A DNA stretch of 64,000 nt, taken from assembly GCF_017916325.1 (NCBI RefSeq), contig NC_090167.1, positions 228,501-292,500 of the forward strand. Reading direction: 5' to 3'. The stretch comes from Leishmania martiniquensis (taxonomy: Eukaryota; Euglenozoa; Kinetoplastea; Trypanosomatida; Trypanosomatidae). This document shows, piece after piece, positions 9,050-20,299 of the stretch; within the stretch, counting starts at the first letter, position 1, and every line of letters begins with the position of its first letter. A program made the translations under genes and the position numbers. The notes beneath the pieces were generated by a model. The model had not been told where the DNA came from, ran no database searches, and saw only the letters and a list, made by a program, of their open reading frames with translations.

Positions 9050-12000
9050 ATGGTGAAAGCGAACGCCGGCGCGGAGAACATCCGCGTTGTTATACGCTGC
9101 CGCGATATCCTCCCTTACGAGGCGGAGCGTGGCGACAAGGCGCTCGTTCGACTTGACCTGGCAACGAGTCAGGTCGTGGTGCAGCATCCCATCGGCGATT
9201 CTGACGTGTTTGCTTTTGATGCGGTCTACAACAACTCCTTCACCCAGCGCGACATCTTCCTGCAGGAGGTCAAGCCTCTGGCGGATGCAGTGCTGCAAGG
9301 CTACAATGCCACCGTTTTCGCCTACGGTCAATCCGGCTCCGGCAAGACGCACACCATGACAGGAAAGCTGACCCAGAGGGACATGTGGGGCATGATGCCG
9401 CAGGTGGTTGACTACCTCTTCTCTGAGATCAAGAAGCTCACGTCGTCGACGAGGACATTCAAGGTAAAGGTGTCCTACGTGGAGCTGTACAACGGTAAGT
9501 CGCGCGACCTGCTCTCATCGAGGCAGGTAAACCTGGAGATAAAGCAGAACATGGCCAAGAACTTTTACGTGAAGGGTGCGGAAATGCCCGAGGTGACGAG
9601 CTTCGAGGAGGCCATCAAATGGTTCAACGCCGGGACGGAAAGGCGGCAGACGGCCTCGACAGACCTCAACGACACGAGCAGCCGCAGTCACTCCCTCTTT
9701 ACTGTCCAAATAGAGCACTTCGATTTTGAGAACGACCCGAGCTCGCCCATTGTCATGACGAGCAAGATCAACGTCGTCGACTTGGCGGGGTCGGAGAAGC
9801 TCAGCAAGACAAACGCAACGGGCGAGACGGCGAAAGAAGGGTGCAACATCAATCTGTCTCTGTCCGCGCTGGCCACGGTAATTGACACCATTGTGAAGGG
9901 GGCAAAGCACATCCCCTACCGTGGCTCGCCGCTGACGATGCTGCTGAAGGATTCGCTAGGCGGCACAGCCAAGACTGTCATGTTCGCGAACGTCGGCCCG
10001 TCCGATAAGAACCTCTCCGAGACGATCTCGACGCTGCGGTTTGCGCTGCGCGCCAAGCAGATCGAGAATAAGCCTATCAAGAACATGGACCCGAAGGATG
10101 CCCGCATCCAGGACCTGATGGAGCAGATCGAAGAGCTCAAGAAGCGGCTGGGCAACGTGGACCTTAACGTAGAGGACAGCCTGCGCCAGCGCATTGAGGA
10201 GCTCGAAATCGAGAACTCTGACCTCCGCGGCGGAGGCGAGAAGAACAACATCGAGCTGGAGGAGCGGAATCGCTTCCTGCAAGCCCAAATCGAGGAGAAG
10301 GAGAAGGAGGTGTTGGAACGGCAGCATGAGATTCGAAAAGAGATGGAGCGGCGCGAGCTTGTGGAATCGAACCTGCTGAACGAGTCGAGCCGGCTCCGGG
10401 ACCTGCGACTGGCGAATATCAACTTTCTCAAGCGTGTGTGCACCGATGAGCAGCTGCAGCAGATGGCGACACACGCGCCGCATGACAAGGTATCCAAGAA
10501 ACACTCGGACGACTGGGACGTGAAGGAGATAGACTATTACCTTCGCAGCTTCGCGGAGCAGTACGAGCACTGGCGAAAGGTGACGTACACGCAGGAGGAT
10601 ATGGAAAAGTACGCCCGGCGCGCGGTGACGGAGGTGGAGCGGCAGACGCAACGCCAGCTGAATGATGCCGCGCACGCCAAAGAGGACTTGCAGCGCCAGC
10701 GGGATGAGGAGGTCGCGCGCCACGCCGCCGAGCAAAGCGCCACGTCGCAGCTCAAGGTAGACGTCAGCGCCCTGCGCGAGGAAAACGCGAAGCTTCGTGA
10801 GAAGATCGAGCGCGACCAGGAGAAGATCAAGGTGAAGCTCGCCAAGACGAAGGAGGAGATGAAGACACTGCAGGATCAGGTCGAGTCGGCCACGTCGAAG
10901 GCTGCGGAGAAGGAACGCGAAGCGAATCGGCTGCGGCTCATGCTGGAGGAGCAGGGAGGTACGGGCAGGATGAGCGTCGCCGGTGGCTCGCGCAGGTCGT
11001 CCTGCGCCCCTGGACAGGATGCAAGAGACTGGGGCAGTCTGGATGAGCGTGCTGCCGTAATGCGTGAGCTGGAGGAGGCGCGCCACGCCAAGTCTATGCT
11101 CGAACACCGCATCAAGGAGACGAACGTCTCGCTGCGTCGCTTCGGTGTCTGCATTGCCGACCCGAAGAGCCTTGAGGGCGCCGAGGCGACCGCCGCGAAC
11201 GAGATGCAGGCGTTCGTGCTGGCGGCGGCCGATGAGGAGCCGGTCGATGGTGACGTAGTAGCGCAGCTGCAGCAGCAGCTCCGCACAAAGCAGCGCCTTG
11301 TAGAGCTTTTGCATCAGCATCAGATGCGACTCGATGACATGGTCCGCAAGTACGAGCTCCTCAAGACGGGGCGTTCTACAGCGAACTCGGTGCCAGCAGG
11401 TGTAGCGGCCGCTGGCGCGGTGTCTATGGGCTTCCTTCAAGAGGGCGGCGGCGGCAGCATCGATGAGGCGACCGCAAACCAGTTGAAGGACCTGCTGCAG
11501 CGCAAGGACGACGAGGTAGAGGCAATACGGCAGGAAAGGGACCAGACCTGCGACAAGCTCGTCAAGAAGCTGAACAAGTCGGAGCGTAAGATGCGGGAGC
11601 TGGAGTCCGTGCTGGAGGAGGAGCGCACGCAGTTCACTGATGAGAAGTTAGAAAGGGAGAAGGAGGTGGCCGAGCTGCAAAGCTACAACCAACAGCTCGC
11701 CCTCGAGCTCGAGAACGCGCGGATGCGTGCTGAGTCCCTCAAGGCGGAGATGGATAGTGCCGTGCGCGCCAAAGAGAGCGAGGTCGACTATTATAAAGCA
11801 CAGCTGGAGGAGACAAACCAGCGCCTCGACGCCATCCGAAACACCGCCGCTGAGTTTGAGGAGCAGCGCAAGAGTTACTGGAGACTGCAGGAACAGGTGC
11901 GACGAACCGAAGAAGCCCTCGCCATAAAGAATGAGGAACTCGAGAGCAACCGCCAGATGGTGCAGTGGTCGAACCGGCAGATCGAGAGGGAAAAGCAGAA

Positions 12001-12391
12001 GAATGAGGAGCTGGAGCAGGCCGTGCAGGAGAAGCAACTGGAGCTTCGCCGGCAGGAGCAGAACTTCCACGCAGAGATGGCGGATCGGCTGAACGCGTTG
12101 GCCGCTACCAACAACCGCCGTCTCGCTGAGAACGCCGCGCAATTCGAAGAGCGCATGAATGAAGAGCGCATGAAGGAAAAGGCGTTGCAGAAGAAAATCA
12201 AGAGTGCCAAGGCGAACGCCAGCAAAGCAGCGCAGCGCTACGATGAGATGATCCTGGAAAACGAGGCGCTGCTTTCGAAGCTGGAGGAGCTGAAGGTGGC
12301 CTCGATGAAGATGTACCTGGAACGGCAGGAGGCCCAGCGCGAGCAGGAATCATATCGGGCAGTCAGTGGCATTCGGTCGCGCGGCCTTTGA
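9050..12391 (+). CDS. OSM3/kinesin-2-like kinesin, N-terminal motor
   Basis: A 1113-residue protein starting at the ATG at 9050; the 113-codon in-frame upstream extension is low-complexity translation lying before the predicted splice acceptor. The motor domain is about 9-345. It has the nucleotide P-loop GQSGSGKT (93-100), switch I SSRSHS (210-215), switch II DLAGSE (244-249) and the microtubule-binding loop region HIPYRGSPLTMLLKDSLGG (287-305). All key residues are intact, so it should be an active plus-end-directed motor. The neck KPIKNMDPKDARIQDL (341-356) resembles the NEDPKDA neck of kinesin-2/OSM3 motors, which drive anterograde intraflagellar transport. A coiled-coil stalk rich in Glu, Gln and Lys extends from about 355 to 1090, broken by a Gly/Ser region near 640-670. 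A role in the flagellum is inferred from the family. Confidence 0.92.
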   Translation: MVKANAGAENIRVVIRCRDILPYEAERGDKALVRLDLATSQVVVQHPIGDSDVFAFDAVYNNSFTQRDIFLQEVKPLADAVLQGYNATVFAYGQSGSGKTHTMTGKLTQRDMWGMMPQVVDYLFSEIKKLTSSTRTFKVKVSYVELYNGKSRDLLSSRQVNLEIKQNMAKNFYVKGAEMPEVTSFEEAIKWFNAGTERRQTASTDLNDTSSRSHSLFTVQIEHFDFENDPSSPIVMTSKINVVDLAGSEKLSKTNATGETAKEGCNINLSLSALATVIDTIVKGAKHIPYRGSPLTMLLKDSLGGTAKTVMFANVGPSDKNLSETISTLRFALRAKQIENKPIKNMDPKDARIQDLMEQIEELKKRLGNVDLNVEDSLRQRIEELEIENSDLRGGGEKNNIELEERNRFLQAQIEEKEKEVLERQHEIRKEMERRELVESNLLNESSRLRDLRLANINFLKRVCTDEQLQQMATHAPHDKVSKKHSDDWDVKEIDYYLRSFAEQYEHWRKVTYTQEDMEKYARRAVTEVERQTQRQLNDAAHAKEDLQRQRDEEVARHAAEQSATSQLKVDVSALREENAKLREKIERDQEKIKVKLAKTKEEMKTLQDQVESATSKAAEKEREANRLRLMLEEQGGTGRMSVAGGSRRSSCAPGQDARDWGSLDERAAVMRELEEARHAKSMLEHRIKETNVSLRRFGVCIADPKSLEGAEATAANEMQAFVLAAADEEPVDGDVVAQLQQQLRTKQRLVELLHQHQMRLDDMVRKYELLKTGRSTANSVPAGVAAAGAVSMGFLQEGGGGSIDEATANQLKDLLQRKDDEVEAIRQERDQTCDKLVKKLNKSERKMRELESVLEEERTQFTDEKLEREKEVAELQSYNQQLALELENARMRAESLKAEMDSAVRAKESEVDYYKAQLEETNQRLDAIRNTAAEFEEQRKSYWRLQEQVRRTEEALAIKNEELESNRQMVQWSNRQIEREKQKNEELEQAVQEKQLELRRQEQNFHAEMADRLNALAATNNRRLAENAAQFEERMNEERMKEKALQKKIKSAKANASKAAQRYDEMILENEALLSKLEELKVASMKMYLERQEAQREQESYRAVSGIRSRGL

Positions 12392-14048
12392 GATGTATAT
12401 GTGTGTGTGTGTCTGTTGGTCTCGACAAGATCCTGCAGGGGGTACTCCCATCGGTACTTCTGCTCACCTCGAAAAAAAAAGGAGACTCGACATGTTCTCG
12501 GGAACAGGATTCAGAACGACTTTGGCTGCCTCTGCACCACCGCCTCTTTGCGCGGAGCCCTCCCCTTTTTCTTCCTCTCCTGCTCGGGGCTCAGGCATGG
12601 TCTAGTCTGCTCCACGGGCCGTCCCCGACCTGTGCCTCTTTTCTCTTCGGCTTTCATGAAGCCGAGGCTGGTGTGAGGGGCTCCCTCGTTTGCTCTGTTT
12701 CGCTCGTGCCACGCTACTTTTCTCTCAGGGCATGGGTGCGAAGTTATGCGCGGATTTGGGCAGGTGCGTGCTGCTGCAGCGACGCACTTGTGGCACCTGC
12801 ACTCTCTCTTTCCCTTCTCTCTTCGCCCCACTGGTTTGGTTTGCTCTCTCTCTGCGGCCTTTTCTTGTTCTTGAAGGACAACGTTGGCCTCGTCTTGACT
12901 TAGCGCTCTCGTGAGTAGCCCATCTTCTATTTGTGGGTCTCTTTTTTCTTTGTGTCTTCGCAGTGTTGGTGAAGTGGCGCCGGGCTCCTCCCTCTCCCCC
13001 TCCTCCTGCTCCTCCGCGTCATTTTTCTGTTCAGCTTCTCTCTCACTCCCTTTCTCTGCTGTGTTTGGTTATGTCTTGTATGGCAGCTGGTGCTCGTCTT
13101 CCCGTGCCGTTAGGCACGTGCAAGTGTGTGTGTGTGAGCCTATGCCTGATGTGTGATACGAAAAAAAAGCGAGGAAGAGGGAACTAAACCAATTGGACAC
13201 GTGAAGGGTGGAGTCGGGCGTTGTGGCGACAGACAGAAGCACACGCTTTTACCTGTGCAGACACAAACATCGTCCGTTCTCCTCTTATCTTTTTCTTTTG
13301 TCTGACATCCCTTCCTCTCTTTTCCTTCTTCCTCGGTGCCGTACGCGGCAGCGCACACCGCAGGTGGTGCACTTGTGAGGCGAGGAGATCCTCCGTGGAC
13401 ATACCGGAAGCGAAGGCGAGGCTGCTCATTGGACACCAAAAAAAATCTATAACCGCGCCACCGACATGCACACCTACACCGGCACTCTCTCTCCTTCCCC
13501 TTTTCTCTCACAGCAGCACCCACAGATACGTACACCATCATCATCCCATGAGAAAGGCGTTCGTGCGCCAAAGCATGTCTTAGCCGCGCGTTTGCCCTTA
13601 TGAAAGGGGAGAGGGGGCTCGCCGAGCGTAGTGAAGCTTGTTCACTTTCCGGCATGGCAAGGAAAATGTCGGGTGCATGCGTAGCACGCTGCCTGCCTCC
13701 CTGCTACGCACCTACCTCCCTATTTTATCCCTCTCCTCTGAAGCGCGAAGGGGCGTCGTACGCCTTCGCCTCACGATGCGCCATCACCCGTGGAGCAATG
13801 AAGCCCTGCCCGCCTCCCTACTCTCTTTCCCACGCTCTACCGTCTCTCTCCCCCTCCTCCCTTGACATGCCCTCGGTGTGTTTCTCTTTCATTTCTCGTG
13901 GCCATGCCCTATTCGACCACATCTCCTCTGAGGAAGCTGCGAGTGCCTTGAAAAGGTCCTTTGCGCTTTCGTACCGCCTCAGGCCCGCGAGCGGTTTCCG
14001 TGGAGTGCGCCCGCCACCTCCGTTCTCAACGAGAGCGCAGAGTCCGCC
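12392..14048. other. Intergenic region
   Basis: No supportable gene. It starts with a short GT tract after the kinesin stop, has an A9 run near 12472-12481, and is strongly C/T-rich at 12840-13060 and 13270-13340, and again at 13830-13865 upstream of the IMP3-like gene. Confidence 0.65.
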
Positions 14049-14729
14049 ATGGCTCGCGACACAGCTGAGAAGAAAGGCTTCAAGCCCGCCATGGGCATGG
14101 ATGCCATGAAAGCCAAGATGGAATCGGTAAAGCGCAGCAAGCGAAGCAAGTACACCCCCTTATCACAGCACTCCCACGGTAACCCCATTCACCGCCCTCT
14201 AAAGTTTCACGAGCGCAAGCTCCTCAAGAAACATGACTTCATGCAGTACGCGCAAGACAACTGGCACGAGCCGTTCTGCATCACGAAATATCACCTCGAG
14301 GATCGCGAGGACTACCGGCGTTACATGCGCCTTGTTGGCCTCATTCGACAGCTCCAGACACAGTTGCGCTACCTCCCGGCAGAGAGTAAGATTCGGATTC
14401 AGATCACACAGCAGCTGATGGAAAAGCTATACAACATGGGGCTTATTCACGAAAGGCTGGGCCTTTCCGAAGTTGATAAGGTCGGCGTCGAGGCGTTCTG
14501 CAAGCGCCGTTTGCCCACGATCCTGCGCGACCTCAAGATGGCCGGAAATTGCAAGCTCGGCGCCGACATGGTGCATCACGGCCACGTTCGCGTCGGCACC
14601 ACGCAAATCCGCGATCCCGCCTTTCTTGTGCCTCGCGGCCTAGATGACTACGTGACGTGGATGCCAGGCAGCAAGATTCGCCAACACGTGGATACCTTCA
14701 ACGCGACGCGTGATGACTACAGCTACTGA
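14049..14729 (+). CDS. IMP3: U3 snoRNP protein IMP3
   Basis: A 226-residue protein beginning at the ATG at 14049. From residue 50 it follows IMP3 closely: RPLKFHERKLLKKHDF (49-64), then YMRLVGLIRQL (92-102) and a C-terminal S4 RNA-binding domain (FCKRRLPTILRDLKMAG to DPAFLV, about 150-194). IMP3 helps base-pair U3 snoRNA with pre-rRNA in the nucleolar small-subunit processome. The protein carries about 45 extra basic N-terminal residues compared with animal or yeast IMP3 (about 180 residues); most kinetoplastid homologues cannot be compared here. Ribosomal protein uS4 is the nearest alternative, but the N-terminal motif favours IMP3. Confidence 0.88.
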   Translation: MARDTAEKKGFKPAMGMDAMKAKMESVKRSKRSKYTPLSQHSHGNPIHRPLKFHERKLLKKHDFMQYAQDNWHEPFCITKYHLEDREDYRRYMRLVGLIRQLQTQLRYLPAESKIRIQITQQLMEKLYNMGLIHERLGLSEVDKVGVEAFCKRRLPTILRDLKMAGNCKLGADMVHHGHVRVGTTQIRDPAFLVPRGLDDYVTWMPGSKIRQHVDTFNATRDDYSY

Positions 14730-16683
14730 AGAGAACTACCAGCGCCGCTGGAGGGGCGGGGACGGTAAGCCAGAGCAGCGAGGGAAAATGCCTTGGCCAG
14801 GGCTGCTTTCCTGCAAGGCCAGAAGCGATGACCCTTTCGTGCTTCTTTACGGTCTTCTCCTTCCGCAAGTCCCACCGGTTGGTACTATTTCTCAGCGGTG
14901 GCGTAGCGGATGTGGAAGCATCAGCTTATCCGAGTGCTGCTGGTGCGAGGTGAGTACGCATGTCTGCGTAGGCAGCGTAGCGTATGTTGTCTTGGTTCGC
15001 GTCTTTGGTGTGAAGGGAGCCTACCCCTCTCCCCTCCCCCAACTCACCAAGACGGGTGCGTTTAACACGCAAAAAAAAACGATGAGCATGTGTGCTCGCC
15101 GCCACTTGAATATCTCTTCCTCGAATAATGCTTTCTCTTCTGTCGAGAAGCTGCACGCTTGCCTCGCTGAGTAGAGGCACCGGAGCACGTGCGTAGGCAT
15201 GCTTTTGTATGCCACGGGCGGCAACCTTCGCGCATGCAACGTGTGTAGACTCTCGCGACAAAGTAAAACACCCACACCCACATATTAAATCGTAGCGGCG
15301 ATGAGGGCTGAGGTACTCTCCGTCGAGTGAATGACCTTCTCGATGTATGTGTAGTTGAGATAGTGCGGCAGTCACTTGTGCCGGGCGCATTTCTCTGATC
15401 CCCACACTCCGCGATGTGCTCCCATCATTACTTTCCGCGCTTCTTGCCTTTTAGCAGGAAGCTGTCTGACGCGTTATGGTGATGGCGTCGGCGCACATGT
15501 GAGGCTCGCAGCACGATTCTGCTCCTCGCGCACCCCGCCAAAATACACTACTTGCCCTCCCTCTTCTTCCTCCACCTGCACCGCACTCTCCATCGACACA
15601 CATCGATGCGTGTGTATGACTGCCCGCACCTAAGCCCATACGCACCCGCTCGCAGGTGCTGTGGAGGGGTGTTGCCACGTGTGACCCGACTGTCTCTTGT
15701 GCGCCCGCTGCGTGTGTTGCCTCTTTTCCACCCCTTTTCTGTAGTGCTCTGTTGTCGGTGGCCTGTTGTGTGGGCCTCTTCTTGGGGATCTGCACGACAG
15801 GGTAAAGAAAAAAAGGAGAAGCCGCCGCGCTCACGACAGGATAGCACGCAGAGAAACACTCGTTCGGCGGTGCACTGACTCCCGCTGCTCTTGTGGCTCT
15901 TCATCGCATTAGTCGACTGCGGGCGCTCTGCTGCCCGTCTCGTTGTTTTCTCCCGCAACCGTCGGAGAGGATAACCTCGAGTGCTCTCGCGGCGCTCCAC
16001 TCTCTCCCTGCAAGCTTTCGCTCCCCTAAACAACTATTTTCAATCCGCGCTCGCGAGTCGCTTCTGATCCCGGTGTCCTCAGCTTCATTGCATTGTTCTC
16101 TTCTCTCCGGACTTCACTGTCGTCTCTGCTCTGGCTGCACTTCAGTGGCCAGTGCCGCTTTCATTCTTCAGCAGTACGCCCCTGCGTGCTCAGGGCCGTC
16201 TCCGTCAGTTCGGGGTTTCCTCCTGCCCCACCTTTTTCTTTTTTTTCAGTGCGAGTGTGTTTGTGTTTGTGTGCTGCAAAGACTCACCTCTCCCTAATTC
16301 ACACGCTTTCTTTTTTTTTTCTGGCACCCCTTTGCCGTGTTGCAGACCTTCTTACGCAGCACCATCAGTGCCCCGCTCTCGCTTCCCTCTCTTGCTGCGC
16401 GTGCGTCCGTTTACTTTGCGAAGATCAACTTCATTCTGCTTTTTTTTCTTTCGTCTCCCTCTTTCGTCCGCAGCTTCCTTGCCCTTTGGGGTGCTGCCTC
16501 TGTGACTGCCCTTCGCGGTACACCATAGCGCCTGCCATCTCGTCGAAGCGCCAAGGAAAGAAAGGTAGATCCGTCTTCTCGTGACGCCCCTCACTCACTG
16601 CTCGCCCCGTTTTTTTTTCTGCTAGTGCTGCTTCGACAGCTCACACACGGATATCCGCCCTCAGCAAGCAGTGTACAAGGGCA
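14730..16683. other. Intergenic region
   Basis: No supportable gene in nearly 2 kb. There are two A-rich patches (near 15070 and 15808), T-rich runs (16230-16250, 16308-16322, 16438-16450) and a final T9 tract (16610-16619) with AG dinucleotides at 16624-16625 and 16638-16639, likely acceptors for the next gene. Confidence 0.65.
16608..16639 (+). promoter_or_regulatory. Predicted spliced-leader acceptor region
   Basis: A T-rich polypyrimidine run followed by AG at 16624-16625 and again at 16638-16639, 45-60 bases before the ATG at 16684. Consistent with trans-splicing; which AG is used cannot be told. Confidence 0.45.
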
Positions 16684-17301
16684 ATGGGCTGTGAGGAGTC
16701 TTCGATGAAGGGGGGAGAGGGTATGAAAGTGGGGCTGAGGGAGAGTAGACCAAGTAACGGTAACGTCAAGGCCGGTGCTGACGAAGCCTCTAAGAGAACC
16801 GCCAGCAGTAACGGCAGCGGCGATCGCGACAACGCCGCAGCTGGCAAAGCGGCTGAGAAGGCAGAAAGGACGCCCAATGCGACAGGCGCGTCGGACACAT
16901 CCGAAAAGTGTTTGCGCAAGACTGTCCAGCCAGGCGCATCCGACTCCTTGGTTGCGTTTGTGCCGGTAACCTCCGCAGCTGACGCGCACCCGCAGCCCCA
17001 GGCGGCTGGCGTCGACCTCAGTCGCTCTGGCTCGGGCGCCAACGAGGAACTGAACGGCTCCTTTTGCGTGGATCTTTCCGGCAGCTTTCGCATGTCCTAC
17101 TCCAACAAGGGCGATATGCTGCCAAACACTCGGATGCCGGAACGCCGGCGTAGCCGCTTCACTTCGCCGAAGCTACTCGCGACAGTCTCGCCCCATCCCA
17201 GCGACAATGACCTCGTTCTCATTTGTACAGACTGCGGGATGGATATTAGCGAGAACTGTGAGTTGATACTGTGCGCGCTGACGGGGAAGGCACACGTGTG
17301 A
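16684..17301 (+). CDS. Hypothetical protein with N-myristoylation/palmitoylation signal
   Basis: A 205-residue protein of no recognised family. It begins MGCEESS: Gly2, Cys3 and Ser6 make a classic dual-acylation signal (N-myristoyl on Gly2, palmitoyl on Cys3). Trypanosomatids use such signals to place proteins on the inner face of the plasma or flagellar membrane. Residues 15-130 are hydrophilic, rich in Ala, Ser, Gly and Lys, and probably disordered. The end is different: LVLICTDCGMDISENCELI (about 177-195) has a CxxC pair and two more Cys in a hydrophobic context, which could be a small metal-binding or folded tail. Codon use looks like its neighbours. Membrane association is inferred; the molecular role is unknown. 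Confidence 0.65.
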   Translation: MGCEESSMKGGEGMKVGLRESRPSNGNVKAGADEASKRTASSNGSGDRDNAAAGKAAEKAERTPNATGASDTSEKCLRKTVQPGASDSLVAFVPVTSAADAHPQPQAAGVDLSRSGSGANEELNGSFCVDLSGSFRMSYSNKGDMLPNTRMPERRRSRFTSPKLLATVSPHPSDNDLVLICTDCGMDISENCELILCALTGKAHV

Positions 17302-17961
17302 TGAGCGCGAGCGTGCGCCTTTGCCCTGATTTGGAGCGACCAGCGTACATGTGTGTACGTGTCTGCATATGGATAAAGGTGCTCGCGCCAAGTGCTACAC
17401 TGAAGGTTTAAAAAGGCTCAAAGAAAAAAGCGAACATGCACGTGATGTCTTGACGCAGTGGCTCCCCTACACATATACACACTGCTCAATGGGAAGGACG
17501 AAAAGCAGTAACGAGGAGGTGGGGTGGCCGCGACTCTCTTCAGTGTCGTTGACACGTTCGCTCGTGTCGATTTTTTCCCCTTCTGTGTGCGTCTGGGGAG
17601 GAAGTGACGCTTCGTTTTGGCCCCCCTCCCTCTCTCTCTCGTATCTTTTGGCTTCTGCTTTCGTTCCGCACGCTGTCGTGTGTGTGCTTAATGAAGCGGA
17701 AGGGAGGCGAAGGACAGTGGAACGCTATTGATTTAATTTCTTTTGGTGTGCGTCTTTTTCTCTCGTGTAGAGTTTCTAAATCTCCCTTCTTATGCTGCGT
17801 TGTCCTTGTGCGTTGTTGTGTCTGCGCCCTGGGCAGGGGGTGTGGATTGATGGTGATGAGGGCGGGGCAGCGCGGCTTTGTGTTTCCCCTTTTTTCACGC
17901 TTTGGCTTCCTACTCACGTTCGCTGTTTTTTTTTCTTTCCCTGTATGATTTCATGGTGCTC

Positions 17962-17977
17962 GTGTGTGTGTGTGTGT
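17962..17977. repeat. (GT)8 microsatellite
   Basis: Perfect GT dinucleotide run in the spacer upstream of the ubiquitin-conjugating enzyme gene. Confidence 0.8.
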
Positions 17978-20198
17978 ATGTGTGTGGGTCTCTCTCTCTC
18001 GGAGACATTTCTCCTGAGTCTCTTTTGTCTTCCCCACCCCTTCTCTTTTTTTTCATCGGCATGTGCCTCGGCGTGTGTGTATGCGTGCGTGTGCATCTAT
18101 GCGTCTCTCCCTCTTTCTATTATACCTGGCGGTATAAACCCATGCATGAAGGCGTGTGGGAGTCTGATCTTGCAGACCGTTTCCGATATGCATTTTGGCA
18201 ATCTTTTTTTTTAAATTCTCTGTGAGGAGGTTTGTGTGTGTGTGGGTGGTGGTGATGGTGGTGTTGGTGCACACGCACGCCTACGTACCTGTGCGCGTGC
18301 CGGCGTTGCTGCGCTGCTTCTTGAGGCATCCTTTCTTTTCGTTGCTCTCGATAGCTGTCGGTCCTCTTGCACACTAAGGCTGACGGGCGAGAGGGAGTCA
18401 GCGCAGATTGGTGAGTGAGTGGGTGGGTGGGTATGTGAGAGAGGGGCGCCGCTTGCCGAGGACCTCTATGTACGTATTCACATATGTACTTCATAACTCT
18501 TTCGTTCAGCACCGTATATGCTACAACCCTCCCTCATTTTTTTTTCACTGTCTCTTACCGCTTCGCCTTTGCGTTGCCCGTGCAGCTCTGCTGTTTTTCT
18601 CGGTTCTCTCGGTGTCGCACCGGCTCATTTTTCGTACTGTGTGGGTGATGGCGATGATGGCACTGGTGATTACGCCATAACTCATAAAGTGCCGCGACGG
18701 TATGTGCGAGCCTGCATGCCTGCGTTGCTCCCGCACGTCGGTGTGGTCGAGCAACCTTTGCGTCTTCGATGTTGGTATTCTGCGTACTGCGTAGGTGCCT
18801 TGTTGCGCAGTCTTCTACTTTTCTGTGTGCGTGTAGCAGCTAAGCTTACACATACTCCAGGTGCGTGCCTCCTGATGGCCACCTGAAGCGTCTATGGAGC
18901 CGAATCTAATGGGAGAGCGGTACAGCGCTGAGTCACGCAGCACACCGCTGCCGTGGCTGCCGGCTCACTGCTGCCTGGGCGTGTGCTCGACGGCGTGGGT
19001 CTCCCCTATGCTTGCGGGCCTCAACTCCCCCCTCCGTAATTGCTGCTGTGACAGTGAACCGACTACAAAACTCAGATGGGACAGCGGAAATGATGGTGTT
19101 TCACCGCCCCCCCTCTCTCTAGCCGCAGGTGCCCATGGGGGACGCTGAAGTTCTCTTAGTACGTAACGGCAGCCAGCGCGTCCTCTCACCTCGTCTCCGA
19201 GTCTCCTCCTCCTCCCCCATTCCCTTCGCTACGGTGCGCTATGAGTAAAGATGCCCGTCATCGTCACTCTCACCACATCAAGCTCCCCCCTTTATTACAA
19301 TCCCACATACCCCCACTCACCCAATCAAGCCACTATTATTGTTCACTTTCCGTCTCCTTGCTAGTCGCCTGCTTCCCCTTCCCTTTCCCCAACATCTTTC
19401 TCAGGTTTCCGCTACGCCTGACATAAATAGCCGAACCTCACCGCTTTCCACCTCTGCCGACCACGCCGACCACTTCGCCTTCTGCCACGCCTCTCTACAC
19501 CATAGCACGAAGGCAAAACAAGCAGAAAACGAAATAAGTCAAGAGAGAAGAAAGAAAAGGGGCATCCTCCCCCCCACACACATATCTCGACAAACACCCA
19601 CACACAAAGAGAAGTGCAGATCCACCGTTGCCTTCAGCCTTCTTCTATTGTTCACACCCTCGTTGCGCTGTTGGTAACTTTGCGCGCTGGTCTTTTTTTC
19701 TCAGTCCTCCTCGTACTGCGCGCCGCGCTGCCTATCAGGTTTGTTTTCTATTTTTTTCTTCTTCCCCCTTTTTTTCACCTTCTTTCCTTCTAGGCCTCCG
19801 TTTTTGTGCGCCATCCGCGACATCACACACCAACTGGTCCTCATCCGAAAAGGCCGATAGAGAGGAAAGGGGGGAGGGCACAGCGGCGCAGGTGAGAGGA
19901 CAGACGCACGCGAATATCGAAGGAGAAAGAAGAAGGCGCAGACGCACTCCTCAGGTTTTCGTGTGCCTGTGTGCTTCCTCCACCTCGTCTTACTAGACCC
20001 CCGACTGAGCTATTCGCACCTCTCCTTCTCACCCTGCCATCACACATCCCCTCGGCGATCCGTTCCCGGCATTTTTTCCCCTTCTGATTCCCCTGCCCTT
20101 GTGGGACATCGATCACGAGGCCAGGGACTCGACGTAGATCCAGAGGCCGACAGAGAGGTGTCTCCCCTACGGTCTCTTTGGCAGTTGACGACTCCCAC

Positions 20199-20238
20199 CC
20201 TTCTCACTTTCGTTGCTGCTTCGCTGTCTATCACGTAG
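20199..20238 (+). promoter_or_regulatory. Predicted spliced-leader acceptor for the E2 gene
   Basis: Pyrimidine-rich sequence (about 20199-20232) followed by AG at 20237-20238, 61 bases upstream of the ATG at 20300. It fits a trans-splicing acceptor. Confidence 0.4.
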
Positions 20239-20299
20239 CATTACTGCCACCATCGCAGAAGAGAGGGAAGGGATCACTCACACGCTTGCTGTATTCACC

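Larger units (their letters stand above)
17302..20299. other. Long intergenic region (3 kb) with GT and GGGT repeats
   Basis: No supportable gene in 3 kb. It contains (GT)n tracts at 17962-17977 and 18229-18245, a GAGT/GGGT run near 18412-18435, T-rich blocks, and A-rich/CA-rich sequence near 19500-19620. A short ATG-started frame at 18894-19148 has no recognisable features and I do not call it. Confidence 0.65.

Noticed and set aside
9956..11440. 494-codon open frame on the - strand
   Set aside because: It lies wholly inside the kinesin motor and stalk, is Leu/Arg/His-rich, and mirrors the GC-rich third positions of the + strand gene.
18894..19148. 84-codon ATG frame
   Set aside because: No recognisable motif, Ser/Pro/Cys-rich, and no evident splice acceptor near it; too weak to list as a gene.
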